DNA from: Bryobacterales bacterium
GTDB taxonomy: Bacteria > Acidobacteriota > Terriglobia > Bryobacterales > Bryobacteraceae
Direction: 5' to 3'
Assembly (NCBI GenBank): GCA_003517725.1
Contig: DOZZ01000286.1
Span: forward strand, 6,431-11,790
Length of the DNA: 5,360 bases
Each line of letters begins with the position of its first letter. Positions within the stretch are counted from its first letter, which is position 1. Made by a program: the position numbers and the translations under genes. Shown piece after piece: positions 4,948 to 5,360 of this stretch. The notes below the pieces were generated by a model. The model had not been told where the DNA came from. It saw nothing but the letters and a program-made list of their open reading frames with translations, and ran no database searches.

Positions 4948-5360
4948 ATGCCGACGACCGATTTTAACCGGCGCAAATTCCTGGTAACGAAGCTAAGCAT
5001 GGGGTTTGCCGCCGCCACGCTGCCCATCACTGCCCAGACTGCCATCCATACCGGAAGCGAAGGTCTGACGGCCGGCGAAGTCAGCCTTCCTGTCAGCGAT
5101 GGCACCCTGCCCGCCTATCGCGCGATGCCCGCCAAGGACGGCCCATTTCCCATGGTGCTGGTGGTGCAGGAGATCTTCGGAGTTCACGAACATATCAAGG
5201 ACCTTTGCCGGCGCCTGGCCAAAGCGGGCTACCTTGCGGTCGCGCCCGAGCTCTACGCGCGGCAAGGCGACGTTTCGAAGATCACGAACATGCAGGACAT
5301 TATGCCGATCGTGGCCAAGGTGCCGGACGCGCAGGTGATGTCGGACCTGGATGCGGCGGT
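4948..5360 (+). CDS. Tat-exported dienelactone hydrolase family protein, 3' end outside window
   Basis: The first 137 codons are visible; the gene continues past the right edge. Residues 7-12 (NRRKFL) form a twin-arginine motif, followed by a hydrophobic stretch (about 16-28) and a likely cleavage near Ala29, so the enzyme is probably exported folded by the Tat pathway. From about residue 38 it matches the dienelactone hydrolase alpha/beta-hydrolase family: LPAYRAMP (54-61), [20 protein letters not shown] (70-89) and [15 protein letters not shown] (94-108). Glu75 in QEIFG corresponds to the Glu that contacts the nucleophile in Pseudomonas dienelactone hydrolase. The block is also very like E. 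coli YsgA. The catalytic Cys, Asp and His lie beyond the window, so activity cannot be confirmed. Possible substrates are lactones or esters; the name does not prove dienelactone use. The ATG has no Shine-Dalgarno. It lies 64 nt after the small peptide gene on the same strand. Confidence 0.9.
   Translation, partial: MPTTDFNRRKFLVTKLSMGFAAATLPITAQTAIHTGSEGLTAGEVSLPVSDGTLPAYRAMPAKDGPFPMVLVVQEIFGVHEHIKDLCRRLAKAGYLAVAPELYARQGDVSKITNMQDIMPIVAKVPDAQVMSDLDAA

Noticed and set aside
1..5360. CRISPR array, insertion sequence, tRNA, rRNA or prophage signal
   Set aside because: I saw no direct repeats with spacers, no terminal inverted repeats or transposase motifs, no tRNA cloverleaf and no phage gene.

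Overview
The window is GC-rich bacterial chromosome. It most likely comes from an acidobacterium of the Solibacter/Bryobacter type. The main clue is the left-edge gene, which encodes the domain I recognise as TIGR03437, a paralogous family described from Solibacter usitatus. A Tat-exported dienelactone hydrolase-like protein and generally weak Shine-Dalgarno signals are compatible with this. The assignment rests on memory of the families, not on a search.

Layout. The centre (4545 down to 535) is a compact minus-strand operon of four genes: tldD (zinc metalloprotease subunit), pmbA/tldE (its partner), a small membrane-anchored protein of unknown function, and a class III-like polyphosphate kinase 2. 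tldD and pmbA share an ATGA overlap. pmbA and the third gene overlap by 14 nt, with a TTG start served by an AGGAG lying inside pmbA. ppk2 starts 3 nt after the third gene. Further left, after an 82-nt gap, a minus-strand gene for a secreted TIGR03437 protein runs off the left edge. To the right, divergent from tldD, lies a plus-strand gene for a 70-residue secreted Lys/Thr/His-rich peptide. A 14-bp perfect palindrome that may be a terminator follows it. The start of a plus-strand gene for a Tat-signal dienelactone hydrolase family protein then runs off the right edge.

How it fits together. TldD and TldE form a heterodimeric cytoplasmic protease that degrades or trims unfolded peptides. PPK2 moves phosphate between polyphosphate and nucleotides. 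Nothing in the sequence links the two biochemically, but the tight packing means they are probably co-transcribed. The divergent small peptide resembles acid-shock (Asr-like) basic secreted proteins in composition only.

I see no mobile element, CRISPR array, tRNA or rRNA. The window looks mostly like core genome. The least explained parts are the third operon gene, the small basic secreted peptide with its leader hairpin, and the possibly leaderless start of the hydrolase gene.
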